Shown one piece after another: positions 11,130-23,788 of a DNA stretch of 64,000 nucleotides; position 1 is the first letter of the stretch, and every line of letters begins with the position of its first letter. A program made the translations under genes and the position numbers. This stretch comes from Lithospermum erythrorhizon. Taxonomy: Eukaryota; Streptophyta; Magnoliopsida; Boraginales; Boraginaceae. The DNA lies in assembly GCA_019722365.1 (NCBI GenBank), contig JADFUC010002313.1, forward strand, positions 930,001 through 994,000, written 5' to 3'. A model generated the notes under the pieces. That model was not told the DNA's origin. It saw only the letters and a program-made list of their open reading frames with translations, and did no database searches.

Positions 11130-13160
11130 ATGGCAACTAGTAAGTCTTGTACTTATTAATTTGTTATGAAATTTATATGTTAGCTTATGATGATTTAACT
11201 TCATTTTTATTCGGTTACTTTGTTTAGGGCTGCAATTTGAGAATAATTGTGAAATTGGGGTTTTTTCTAAGCTTACAAATGCTTATTGTCTCGTTGCGAT
11301 TGGTGGTTCTGAGAATTTTTACAGGTTGGGTTACTTTATGTGTTTTATGCTTAATTTGAAAATTTGGTTGATTTTGTTATGTAGTTTAATGTTAGAATTG
11401 ATTGTTTTTTGAGTCAAATCAAAGATGTGTGTGTCGAAATTAACTCTAGGGAGTTTCATAATTTTGACTATTGAAAATCAAGCTAGACAATTATAATGGG
11501 ATGGAGTCGTTTATTTTGATTTTCAATGGTCCAACTTAACAAACTTTGTGTCCTTAATTAACGTCTATAACCTTAATTTGAACTAAACTTATATTGCTAA
11601 CCACTAGAGTTAGTCTAGTGGTCACCAGAGATTACTCGCAATGGTGAGGTCTCATTTTCTAGTCTTGTTATGACAAGTGGCCGAGTTGAAAAAAAAAAAT
11701 TGAACTTATCATGTTAATTGTAAAGTTGGATAATTATATTATATTTTGATACTTCTCATCAATATTGTACAACCTATGTCAAAATAGTTCAATTCAATTT
11801 TTTTGAAGTCGATCATGAAAATTCAAAATTATGAATCTTTTTGATATGTTGAGTATTTGCTTAATTGCTTATTTTCACTCGAGTAATTGAAAATGAGTGG
11901 TTATATTTATTAGTTATGCGGTTTGCGTTGTAGTACATTCGAGGCTGAGTTAGCTGATGTTATTCCTGTGGTTAAGACTTCCATTGGTGGAACTAGGATT
12001 ATCGGACGGTTATGTGCTGGTGAGGATTACTTTTTCAGTATATGATGTCTGTTTGTGATTTTTTCCCATTGTTTGAAGCTGGGTGTTTGTATTTTTTAGG
12101 AAACAAGAATGGGCTTCTATTACCACATACCACCACTGACCAAGGTATTATACTAAAGAGTTTTAATATGAATCTATCTACTTTATCTTGACTGGAGTAA
12201 TAGTGTATTGTTTTTCTATGATAGCATATTTTGTAGCTTTTGTTTTTGAATTATCGAATATCATTTATATTGTGAGTAAGTGAGATTTTCTGCCCTTTAT
12301 TAATCAATAGTGAACACATAGTAAGAAAAGCAACCATCTTCATTGGCATCTACATATTGTTCGTTTATTAATCAATAGTGTAGTATGCATCTCGTTCCCC
12401 AAGTATGCTAATTTGTTTAACAATTGACACCTCTACGTTCTCTCTATTGAAGAGCTTCAGCATATAAGGAACGCTCTACCAGATACAGTTGTTGTTCAGC
12501 GGATTGATGAGAGGCTATCTGCCTTGGGGAACTGCATTGCATGCAATGATCATGTTGCACTCACACATACTGATCTTGACAAGGTAAGAAATCCTGTTTT
12601 GTTTTAAAGCTTGTCTTGGAGTCTCTTACGAGGTTGCTACCCCATTATTTACTACTTCTGTACCCCTTTTCCTCTTATCAGGAAACAGAGGAAATGATTG
12701 CTGATGTTCTAGGCGTTGAAGTGTTTCGGCAGACAATTGCTGGAAATATTCTTGTTGGGAGCTACTGTTCATTCACTAATAGAGGTGGCTTGGTAAGATA
12801 TTTCCTTATTCAAGCAAAAACTTGAGACGACCTTCTGTTTTTCAATGTCTTATTATATATTTTTGAAGAACATACAGTGTTTCACAAGTTACCCTGTAAC
12901 AGGTTCATCCTCATACATCTATTGAAGACCTGGATGAACTCTCGACCCTTCTTCAGGTTCCTTTGGTGGCTGGAACTGTTAATCGTGGTAGCGAAGTCAT
13001 AGCTGCCGGTTTGATAGTAAATGACTGGACAGCATTTTGTGGTTCAGATACTACTGCAACAGAGTTGTCTGTCATCGAGAGTGTCTTCAAGTTAAGAGAA
13101 GCTCAACCCAGTGCGATTGTCGATGAGATGAGAAAATCATTGGTCGACAGCTATGTGTGA
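11130..13160 (+). CDS. EIF6A: Eukaryotic translation initiation factor 6 (eIF6)
   Basis: eIF6 binds the 60S ribosomal subunit, keeps it from joining 40S too early, and is needed for pre-60S maturation in nucleolus and cytoplasm. Seven exons were traced: 11130-11139, 11228-11324, 11934-12019, 12100-12144, 12453-12583, 12682-12792 and 12903-13160, all with GT-AG borders and consistent phase. They encode exactly 245 residues, the usual eIF6 length. The protein begins [19 protein letters not shown] and contains the conserved stretches [28 protein letters not shown] and [18 protein letters not shown]. These belong to the five-fold pseudo-symmetric fold. The first exon holds only ten coding bases. 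No stop or frameshift was found, so the gene looks functional. It is convergent with the MLO gene about 550 bp downstream. Confidence 0.96.
11597..11700 (+). mobile_element. tRNA-derived SINE in eIF6 intron 2
   Basis: A SINE-like unit has an A-box-like TAGTCTAGTGG, then a B-box-like GGTCTCATTT about 40 bp on, and ends in a run of A at 11690-11699. A possible short target duplication (gaact..ttat) flanks it. It lies wholly within the intron 11325-11933. No family name can be given. Confidence 0.45.
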
Positions 13161-13712
13161 GATCTTTCTGGTCGATCAGTGACTGTAAACGTGATGTATG
13201 GTTTAGTTTGATTAATGTTATGGTATAGCTTGACATTTTCGCATTGTGGATCACCTATTTTTGGCAATGAATATGGTTTACCACTTCCTTTGTGTCCTTT
13301 GAATGTTTGATTGATACTTGGTATCATGTAGTTTTGATTACTAATTGCATCTGTTCAATTTACATGTTTTGATGATGAATCAAATTAGGTGTTGCATAAA
13401 CTGATTTTGGTATCATGTAGTTTTGATTACTAATTGCATCTGTTCAATGAATAAGTTGACAATTGTCCGTTGCATCAACTTTGAATTCTAATGCTAATGA
13501 ATAATTGTGTATACGAGCGGTTTTGCCGATATCTACAAGTTTCTTTCCTAGGAACAAACAATTTGTCCATCCATAATACGTAGTTCAGTATAAATTTCAT
13601 CCAGCATTTTGCATGAATTGCCATCAAGTTTATATAATTCCTAAATTTCATCCTCAACATTTTGCATGAATTGCAATCAAGTTTATATAATTTCTAATGC
13701 AGGCTCACATTG
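13161..13712. repeat. Convergent intergenic spacer with short duplications
   Basis: This spacer between the 3' ends of eIF6 (+) and MLO (-) holds two duplications. A 40-bp segment at 13320-13359 recurs without change at 13409-13448. A unit of about 52 bp at 13593-13642 is repeated in tandem at 13643-13696 with a few changes. The second pair is probably within the MLO 3' UTR. No gene was seen. Confidence 0.7.
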
Positions 13713-16700
13713 TCACTTTAGAGGAGCATCCTTTGAGAATGAAAAATCACTTTCATTTTTGGCTTCTTCTTCATGTTGTGGCATGCTCATGCTTGCTTCT
13801 GTACCATCATGATCAACTCTTACCATGAAGTCTGCACTTGATGATTTAGGTGTCCCATGATCATCTTTTTCCAAGTTTGGAGTTTCTTGTTCATTGTAAT
13901 GGAATGGTAGTGTCGAATGGTTAGTATTTCTGAAGGGATTCAAAGGTGATCCTGCAGTGTGCATTGGCGATCCCATTGAGGAAGTTGTAGGACTCCTTGC
14001 CTCACCTAGTGTACGAGGAGACATTCCTCCCTTAACTTGTTTCTTCTTGACAGCCATATGCCATTTCTTGAGAGCTTTCGACGTTTGCTCATCAAAGATA
14101 GATTTCTTCATGGTTGATCCCATCTGTGAAATTCCATTAAAGGGGGTATACATTGTTAGACATCTGTTCATTGTATACTTGGTTGAAATAATAATTTTGG
14201 CACTTCAGGTGGTACCTGAACAATAAGGGCATAAAGTGGAAGTGTGATATAACTGCACATAACTAGCACTCCAATCCTAAGAAACAAATACATTTTGATA
14301 TACTTGTTACTTCAATTCGAATTCGCGCATTAAGGGAAGTAAGATAGGTCCTCAACAAAATAAAATCTTACCCCAAAGCAATTTTTGCTATGAGAAGCTT
14401 AATATCATCATGAAAGCAAGAATTCAGCCCAAATTCATACTGCAGAGAGATGTTAAATTGATTAAACCTGCATAAGAAGTATTATAAGAAAAAAAGCGAG
14501 ACAACTTATTACCCATATCCAGAAAAAGTAGGTTATCTGGAAAGCATTCTGCAGGCAAAAGTTCAATTAGTATGGTGAGGGGCAAATTTCTGATAAGAAA
14601 TAAACAAAACAATTAGAACACATCTTACCTGAAATAGAGCAAAGTGGATTAGATGAAGAACTAACTGAGGCCGACTGAACCAGAAGTATTTGTCCGAGCC
14701 TTGAACAAGAGGGATGCCTTGTACTACGGCGTGTCTCTCTGTGATTTCAACAGCCATGCTTGTCAAAATCGCTTGAAGCTTAGTCCCAACTAATAAGATT
14801 ATCTAGAAACAGGTTTGTAATCAGAATATTGTCCTTATGATTTTCTCATTTATATAGGTTTATAGCAAAGATAAGATCCTTACAACTACAGGAATCAACG
14901 ATGCCCAAAACAACGCCTTCCATCCTACATTGCGTAAAACATTTTTCATTGATTATGACATATTGCAGAACTAGTAAGCAAAAACAGTGACCGTAAAGAT
15001 TCGTGGATAACGTACCATTTACGTTTATGAGCAGAAAAATCACAAATGATGCCCATAGTACAGGACTGTAGAGGTATCCCAAGAAGAAGATTAGATAATC
15101 TTGTGGTCTAGATAATTAAGCCAAGAAAGAAGGTCTATTGTTAACTAATCAACAACTTGAGTTACCTAACTCCCACAACACTCTTGAAGTCATCCTCAAG
15201 TGACCTCTTGATATACTTTTGGAAGTTAAATTTACTTCCAGGAGCCAAATGAACCTACATCATGCATATATAAAATTACTTGGACAGAACAGAAAAAACA
15301 TATGGGAATTTTATATACAAGCAAGTGACTGGTACACTCACACTGATGAAGCCATTACGTAGAGTCAAGTAGTCGGACCTGTTGACAGACCTATAAAATT
15401 GCTTGAAGAAACATCCCTGCAAGCATGATATTGCACCTACTTGTTATACCATATTTTGAAAACTTTGTTTGGACAAGAAGTATCCAATTAAATTTTATGT
15501 TTCAGCATGCAGATAAATAAAATTTCTGGTATTGGAAGTATATATCTTACTATATAAAAGAAAATTGGAAATTTAGTCCAGAAACTGGTATGTTGTTTCA
15601 CAAAAGATGTCTCGTGAGTAAGTCTGAATCTTGATTGATCTGTGAATTCAAATTATGGAAATAATCAATTAAAAATTAGAAGTCTGTCAATGAAAATTGT
15701 AAATCTTGCTGCGAGCTCTCACTGTTACCACTTCTATATGGAAGGAGGAGTCACATACCATTGGAAAATTCGTAGTGATGTGACGAAGTTTCTTCCTCCC
15801 ACTCCTTCCAGCCACGTATCTGATGCAAGGTTTTCAGCATGACAATTTAGTTAGAAAAAGAAACAAATAAATTCAATGTCATTAAACTAAAAAACATCAT
15901 ACATCTAAGATGTTAAAGGTTATAAAATAGAGCAAATTCGTATGTTACCTTTAGCCTCCCTAGTGCCATAGTCACAGCACTATATATCACATGAAAGACT
16001 GCCAAAAAGAATATCAAGATGTGTATCTGATGCAGACCGTTCACAGAAATAAGTGCTACATGCCCCTGTTAAAAGATTGATATTAGTCCGACTCTCAGTT
16101 AAATGTTAAGAAATGAACCACACCTACACGTCTAAGCCAACCAAAGGAGAAACAGGAAATACCTCTTTACATGTAGGCTCTTTACCAGAAGCAAGGATCC
16201 TACGCTCATACATTAATAACTTTCGTCGGTGTTCCTCTTCCTCGCCATCACCTTTGCTATAGGAAGGACATGGCAACATATTGTTAGCAACCTTCTGAGG
16301 AACACAGATCCCGGCAATGTAGTACTGACTGAAGACCAGCGTGAGTGAAATGAACCCAAGGATCATCAACTCTGTGATTGTTATTTAAACATCAGTTACC
16401 AAGTAAACAAGATTAGTACTCTTAACAGAGAATATGTTATATTTGTAACGATGTTCACCTGTTTTGACCTTCTCAAGAGCTTCAAACAAAGCTCTCTTGT
16501 GTCGGTCTGTTAAGAACTGAATTAAAAAATGTTTGCATCAGAATCTTCACTAGTTCACTATAGTCAAATACATCTGATACTTTCTTTTCTGAAATTTCAT
16601 GCCTTTAGCATGAAAGTAACGAAACAAACATCGAAATCTAAGAAGAAACTTAATGAGACAAATTTAAAAACCTGCATCAAATATTTGCTAATTTTGAAAG

Positions 16701-17259
16701 AACAGACAACCAAACCACCAATACTACCTCACCACCACCACCCCTTTCATACCCCAATAATGCACCCCAAGTGTTCACTTTGGACCTCCGTAAGTCTCAT
16801 TGCAGAGCCTTGCATGATAGTCAACAGAAACTGAAAACTAAACTATAACATACACATTAAAAGCAGGGTTGACTACATTGTAATTGAGTAAAAGCAAGCA
16901 TCAAATTTAGACAACAAAAAGTCAACGAGGAGAGGAAACACTATTGAACAACAAAGCCTTGCATGAATCATGATAACAAACAAAAACTGGAAAAATATAA
17001 CTACAACATAAACATTAAATGAAACAGTTGACTACATTACAACTGAGTAAAAGCAAGCATCAAATTAGACAACAAAAAAGTCAACGAGGAGAGTAAAATC
17101 TGTGAACAACAAAGATCAAAACTAGAAACTAACCATTCCAACTTTGTGAAGAATTTTCTCAAGTGCAATAGAAATGATGATTATTACAGCACAAACACCA
17201 GCAACAGCCCATGTTGGTGTTTGATCAAGTTCTCTTGACGTCCCACCTCCACCAGCCAT
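13713..17259 (-). CDS. MLO: MLO family seven-transmembrane protein (clade of AtMLO5/7/8/9/10)
   Basis: MLO proteins are plasma-membrane proteins with seven membrane spans and a C-terminal calmodulin-binding helix. Different clades act in powdery-mildew susceptibility, root touch response and pollen tube reception. Fifteen exons were traced: 17134-17259, 16459-16516, 16163-16371, 15949-16065, 15759-15819, 15551-15639, 15342-15416, 15166-15254, 15016-15065, 14884-14924, 14629-14802, 14513-14548, 14372-14439, 14216-14276 and 13713-14123. Together they encode 554 residues with no stop. Family landmarks include [10 protein letters not shown] near the N-terminus, [84 protein letters not shown], and [18 protein letters not shown], which is the calmodulin-binding region. 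The sequence is closer to AtMLO8 than to the mildew-susceptibility clade (AtMLO2/6/12) from memory, so a reproductive role is more likely. The Ser/Pro-rich tail is variable. Confidence 0.94.
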
Positions 17260-20120
17260 AATCTAACTCCACACAATATTCCTCAGCTTTCTTTAAACTG
17301 AACAACAAATTGTCCCAAATTATAAGTCCTTTTGATCAGTTCTTGAAAATAATTATTGGGTTTATTCCAGCAAGAATACAAATTAATTATTGGATAAATG
17401 TGTATGCATTATTTTCTTGCAAATGAAAATTCATGAGTACATTGGATATATATATATATATATTGTACATTAAATATCTAAGTAATTCATTAACTTGAAG
17501 AGAAGTAGTAGTAGTCCACGTACAATTTGAGATGCGACAAACAATTTAAGAAACACGGTATTAACAGAATTCTTGCTAATTATTTATTCATTACTATTTT
17601 TGTTTATAATAATCATGGTTGGAAAAGAACCACTCCGTATTTTTTTAGCCGGTCCTCCATTAAACGTGGCGTGTGACTTGTTATAGGTGGTCATTTCACA
17701 TGCTGACATGCATTTGAACTATGTGAATGTTTTAAATGATTATTATTCTCTTATATTTGCAATAATGATGGAAATTCATTTTGTATTCACCTATATGATC
17801 ATACACCCAACTTAGAAAATTTCAGCATGTCTTATTATTTTGCATGACCAGTTCAAACCGAGTTGATAGAAAATTATTAAGATTCATTCGTTCTTATTAT
17901 TAATCATGATAAATGATATAATTAACTTGATTACTAACTGACTTGATAGGAAATGATATGATGGAGTATCTTGATTAAGGAATGATTCAAGATTCCCTTA
18001 GATAACAAATTATTAACAACTTCTGGTTGAATGCATGCATGGAACCTAAATTAAGATAACAAAATATACGGAGGACAGCTGTTTTCATCATAAGTAGAAT
18101 ACCTTACCTGCTATATCACTTTTTTTTTTCATGATATATTTTGTCTATTACTACTATAACTAAAGATCATGTATGTCAAATATCTATCATATATATTTAT
18201 ATTTAAAATTAATTTAAAAATTATAAACATAACACCCACTTATAATATATTAATAAGTGTATCATTATGATAAATTATCAGACATAATGAAATAAACAAT
18301 AGTATTGATTTGCCCATACAATATCATCCATATATCATTTGTTATTTATTCTTAAATTTGACCATTCATGTAGGATAGGTTCATTACATCATCATGTCGG
18401 TGTTTGTCATGTATAAATAATATTCTAATCATACTATTTAGATACGAATTCCATGATAGTTGTATAAATAATAATAAGAGACGTGAAATACGTATATCGC
18501 TCTTCTATCAATTATCGTAATAACAACAATGAATATTACGATGAAGCACCCACGCAAGATCCAAAAGAGGATTTAATTCTAAAATTTGTCTATACTAACG
18601 AAATGAATGCTCCTCCTCGAGAGTTTTACTGTAAGATTTTAAAATATCGAACTACTAAAAGCGCCGACAAAAAATTCAGCGAATTTCCACCTACTAGTCT
18701 ACCAAAATGTAGAGCCGAGTAGGCAGGTGTTTTTCGCTTTCACAAAGTCAATATCAAAATGAATGATCAATTTTTCATCTAAAAAAAGTGATTTTATATG
18801 TAAATCAAACGGCCATACTTGCAGCCAAGGAGAGCTAAACAAAAACTCTACCACCTCCTTAAGCAGGCGTTTTAGTAGACCAATATGTGGCAGTTTGCAC
18901 TTCACTTCTTATCCCTAAAATAAAGCGCACGTGAATCGCTGGGTGTTAGAATATTCAATAATTCTAAAAGCGAAGATTACGGAAAACCCTATCCCCTATA
19001 TGTTATAGCCGAACTAGTGGGTATATTTCCAACAATTGGAAATTCAGCCTCAATGTTCTTAAGTTATTAAGCTTCATTTAAAACCTTAAAGCTTAGAATT
19101 AATTACGACTCGTCATTAGACAAGGCATGAATTTGCGCCGATTGACAAAAAGTTATATACTAACTAATGTCAACAAAACATTATATATTAGTATATCGAT
19201 TACGAATCCGAATTCTGGGTAGTTCATCATAAACCTTAATGTCGCCACAGATCCTAATACGAACATTACTATATAATCAAACGTATATACGAACTTAAAC
19301 TTAAATAAATTAATCGGTTATATAATTAAATTGTTCAACGGACACTATTTCAAATATATCATAACTGAATTCACCAAACAAGGGACAAACAGCTTCAAAT
19401 CAAAAGTAACGAAACAAAAGGTAGGAGTGGAGTTCTTGTTTCTTCCAATTCATATTTAATAATCATCATCTTGATTCTTGACGTTGAGTCGTTGACTCAC
19501 CTAATTAGCTAGCTTATACTTTCAAACCACTCTATTACCTACCATTCAGTCTAATTTATTATATATATATCATTATTAATTAATTCTTATTGTTACTTAT
19601 GCTCTCTCATTATGTATAGTTGTTGGACACTGATAATATAATAATGAAAAATAAATATTTATATAATTATTATTGTTCAATTTTCAACTTAAAAACGAAT
19701 AACGTTTTTGTTGTGATAATAAATAAGATTTAAAAAATTAAAATATGTTACTTGAAATGCAAGTTACTTGAGAAACATTTGAACTGAAATGTCAAGAATT
19801 CTCCAACAAATGCATCAGATAACACATCAGACAATCTATAATAAGTCGATGATGTATGTCATCCGATGTGCCCAATGCATTCCAAATTATAAATCGGATA
19901 TAAATTTCTGCATGGTGATGAATCAATCGTAACACTTCATCATTCGCATCTAACCATTTTATGAGAAGTGAAATGTATGAATTGATAGTGTCTTATGAAT
20001 TTGAAATTGTGTATGTTACCACCTTCATACAACCACCATGCAATTGTCCGAGTAAATTAACACCAACTACATTCCAATTCGGTATACAAATAGTGGAGAG
20101 GTAGGAATAAAATGTTAAAA
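17260..20120. other. Gene-poor intergenic DNA upstream of MLO
   Basis: This contains the MLO 5' UTR and promoter on the minus strand and otherwise AT-rich sequence. A (TA)n tract lies at about 17447-17462. The open frame at 18483-18722 shows no domain and no gene-like context. No RNA gene was recognised. Confidence 0.4.
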
Positions 20121-20129
20121 CAAATAATA

Positions 20130-20371
20130 TTTCAAGTTTTTTTTGTTCTAAATTTTTTCTTTTTCTTAAGACATGTTCTAGTATGAAATCAACTTCTACA
20201 TTTTCAATATGATTTTTCGACTACTATTTTACGAACTATCAACTCAACCAACAATATATTCTTTAAATAATCACATTTTATATTTTTAATGTACTTTTTG
20301 ACTACTTTTTATCTTCCTTAATATATGTGCAAATTGCTAGAACGATAAATATAAAAAATCGGAGAGAGTAG
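20130..20371. mobile_element. Stowaway-like MITE, copy A
   Basis: An AT-rich non-coding unit ends in ggagagagta. Its right half matches the element at 27050-27304 closely; shared words are ttatatttttaatgta, cttttt.actagt/actact and atatgtgcaaat. Ends of the CTCCCTCC type with TA target sites are typical of plant Stowaway MITEs. The left boundary is approximate. Confidence 0.45.
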
Positions 20372-20386
20372 TAGTTAATTAATTGA

Positions 20387-20559
20387 TACTCCCTTGGGAA
20401 TTAAAGTTTATAGACTTAATAATTGGTTCAAATAACATTATTTGTTTATGAATTAGAGTTTATTTAACAATACTAAAATTGTGGCTTTCCTTTAAATTTC
20501 TATCTTCTCAATAAAACAACTTTAAACTAAATAATTATGTTAAGATGGAGGGAATAGTA
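20387..20559. mobile_element. Stowaway-like MITE, about 170 bp
   Basis: The left end tactcccttgggaa is an approximate inverted match of the right end gatggagggaatagta, flanked by TA. The interior is non-coding and AT-rich. It sits directly next to copy A. Confidence 0.45.
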
Positions 20560-23500
20560 AATACTAAATGAAAAGATACATTAAGAATAATGAAAGGATA
20601 TCTATAACATAATATTTCTTCATCTCTAAAAAATTATCGAGTTTTAAATTTGATGAGTTGACTTTTTAAATTTTAAACTCAAATATTTTTGAATATGTGC
20701 ATTATTTAGTATGAAGAAAAGAAAGTACTTTTAATATATTTTAATATTAATATGATAGTTGATTCAAAACATAGTTCTGTATTACATATATTAATAAAAA
20801 CTGTAAATTTTATTAATTTTAATCATTCAAAAATTCTAGTTCCTCCACTTGTTTCTCTAATATAGTAAGATCAACGATTTGTATATTCCAACGAATAACA
20901 ACAATGCTTCATTTTTAGTATAAAAGTAAGTGAAAGATAACAAAGAGGGGGAGTGTAAAAATTATTTACCTATAATAATCGAACAATCATGATTTTTTAG
21001 TAAAAAATGAATCTTGCTTATGTAAGTGCAAGGATGTGTTGGTTAAGTTGTTTTTGTATGACGAAATGCTATGTCAAATGTTATTCGCCGATTTGGTAGG
21101 CTTGGCCCTGTATAAAGTCTTGTATGTACAAAACATTTTAGGGTTTTGCTGATTCTAGAAGATCATGTGAAGATGTCATGTGGTTTTTAATGAAAAGAAT
21201 TTTATGTCTTGGCAAATAAAATCATTTTGGTAATAATCAAGCGAAAAAATAAAATAAAGTTGTATTGAAATTTTATATGATCGAGTAAAAGGAAATGTAA
21301 ATTTTTTATATATGATGAAGTAATTGAAACGGATAGAATATTAAGATCTTGGAGGCAAATAGTGGAAGTGGTTCATATCTTTATCTACATTAATAGTGTT
21401 CATTCGCCATGATTTGGATGCTCGTTCAATTTCAGGTTTGGATGTTTTCATTGTTTTGACTTAGTGCTGCTACCTCAATGAACCCGGCCTAGACAAGCAT
21501 ACTATCCTTTGTTGAATCCGTTAACGAAAAGAGCTTATAGCGACTTGTCTGCTAGCTCGGTTCACAATACGGCCGTGAGTCTGGGCTTCCTGATAAATCA
21601 CCCGAACATGAAAACCCTTGTTCATTTGGACTATCATCGTCTGTTTTTCAAGGTCTTCTTGTTTTATAAAATGAAATTGTATTTCATATATTGAGATTAA
21701 AATAAATAGTTGTGTTACAATAATTTTTCAATACATAACATACAATATCATAAAACTAGAGATATTAAAGAAGATTCATAAAGGAGGTCGATGATCATTA
21801 TTCCTTAATGATCACTTGCTAACTTGAGAAACGATTTGAAACGTTCAATGGTGCAAACGCTATCAGGCACAAGTAAATAATCGATATGCCCCAAAAAAGG
21901 GTCATGCACGCACTTGTAGCAGATCTATTCCCAAAGACCAACAACTATTTCTTCTTTTGGTCAACTGCCAATTTCCTCTACTAGTAATGTTATGCAATTA
22001 CCCTTTAAAAGTTATTTCTTAAACCAACACAATTACCCTTTAAAAGTTATTTCTTAAACCAACACACACTCAAGAGTCATCATTGAAGACTTGAAGTGAA
22101 CATTCAATTCCCTACACTCTACAACCATGAAAGATCAGCAATCGTTTTCCTTCACCTCACTTTAGAAGAAATCGTTACTCTAAATCATCTATTCATCACA
22201 TTTCATTTTTTGGTGAAAAAATTTAACCATATAGGATTTTTTATTTATTACTATTTAACAAATTTAAATTAAAAAAAAATATACATATATGCTATTGTTT
22301 TCTTATAACTTACATTAAAATTTTAGTCATGTTCAAAAACTTTAACTAGAAAAATAAAAATGTCAAATGAAAACGAACTTCACATATTATTATTATGGAA
22401 ATGATTGTTCTTTTTAAGATTCTTAACTAGAGGAACCGAATAGGATTATTACATTAACCAGTTGTAAAAAAAAATGTAAAATTTTGGTGGATTACTTTAT
22501 CAAATAAATAGTCGATCTATTTTTAAAGCAATAATCAATTCACATAATTGCTTTGTTTGCTCAAAAGATTCATACCATTAAATATTAAGATAAAATACTT
22601 ATGTGTCAAGATTTTGATAATTAAATATTATTCAAATAATACTTCCATTATATTAATATAAGTGATTGTTTACGTTAAAAGTACTTTATTAAGTATGTAT
22701 ATAAATTTTCGCTATTGTCCCTTCATTAATTAAACTTAATCATTACGCTTTAAGATAAGAATTGAAACTTTATAGGAACAAACTGAAAATATAATGACAA
22801 ATTATTACTTTTGTTCAAAACAATCAATTGTTTTGATACAAAACTTTTAATTCTAAATGTTACTAATATTGATATGGAGAGAATATTGTTTAAGAGTTAA
22901 ACTTTTGAGTAATTAACCAAATTTGCTTGTTAAATTAAAATGGAGGTTGGTGTATTTTTTGCGCTTACAGATAGGGTGTATTATTTTGATGTTATATACT
23001 ACCATTTTTATCTAAAAATCTATCGAGTACTAAATCTCTGTTCATTAAAATGGGGACATTTAGTTTTTTCTATATAGGGTCAGTTCGTTTGATGCACATC
23101 ACCTTTATCAACTTTCCAAAATAAAATATGTTTTCAAGGATCAATAACTCAAATTCTTAAAGCTTTACCAACAATGGAAAAAAAAAAGCAAATAGAAACT
23201 CAACAAGAGTGGGGAAACTGAAAATGAAAAGAAAACGAGACAGAGAAAAAAAAGGCCAGAGTTTTTGGTTAAAAATGAACTATTTTTTGGGTGCTTATAC
23301 TTTCAATATTATGACTTATGAGACATTAATTAATACTTCGTTAAAAAATTATCCAATTTAATTCTTAATTAGTAAAGTTAATAAAAATCTTAACACTATT
23401 AAAAATTCTAACATTTTAATACTCGCGTATATTCTTCATCAATTAATATATGATCCAATAAATACATTAAAAAAAATGCGAAATCGTCATATATATTGAT

Positions 23501-23788
23501 TGAAAAACGATGTCATATTCATCGTCATCCGCGTAAATATTAAAGGAAAAACTAAAAAAGTCAACCAATAAAATTTAAAACCGAACATTCTTTTTATATA
23601 TAAAAAAAGTGAAATAATGATAACAAAAATATAAATGTATAACCACATCCTATTTTCTTTCTCCATTATTACAATCTCCTTTTTGATCTCCATTTCCAAA
23701 AAATTCAATCATATCTTAAAATCCCCCCTCCCCCCCACTAATTAATCCCTTGTGATCCACCCCCATTTCGTGAAAATTATTGAAAACG
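20560..23788. repeat. Gene-poor intergenic DNA upstream of the SRPK gene
   Basis: No supported gene. A perfect 35-bp tandem duplication lies at 21995-22029 and 22030-22064. The rest is AT-rich. The last few hundred bases should hold the kinase promoter; a pyrimidine-rich stretch (23725-23765) directly precedes the start codon, as is common in plant 5' UTRs. Confidence 0.4.

Noticed and set aside
15016..15110. Extended MLO exon 9 reading [13 protein letters not shown] before SPVLW
   Set aside because: An acceptor at 15066-15067 gives VVGV followed directly by SPVLWASF, as in the family; the extension is intron.
17447..17462. (TA)n tract as a regulatory element of MLO
   Set aside because: Simple repeat of ordinary length in an AT-rich region; no sign of function.
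18483..18722. 79-codon open frame
   Set aside because: No domain, no ATG context or splice structure, and surrounding sequence is repeat-like.
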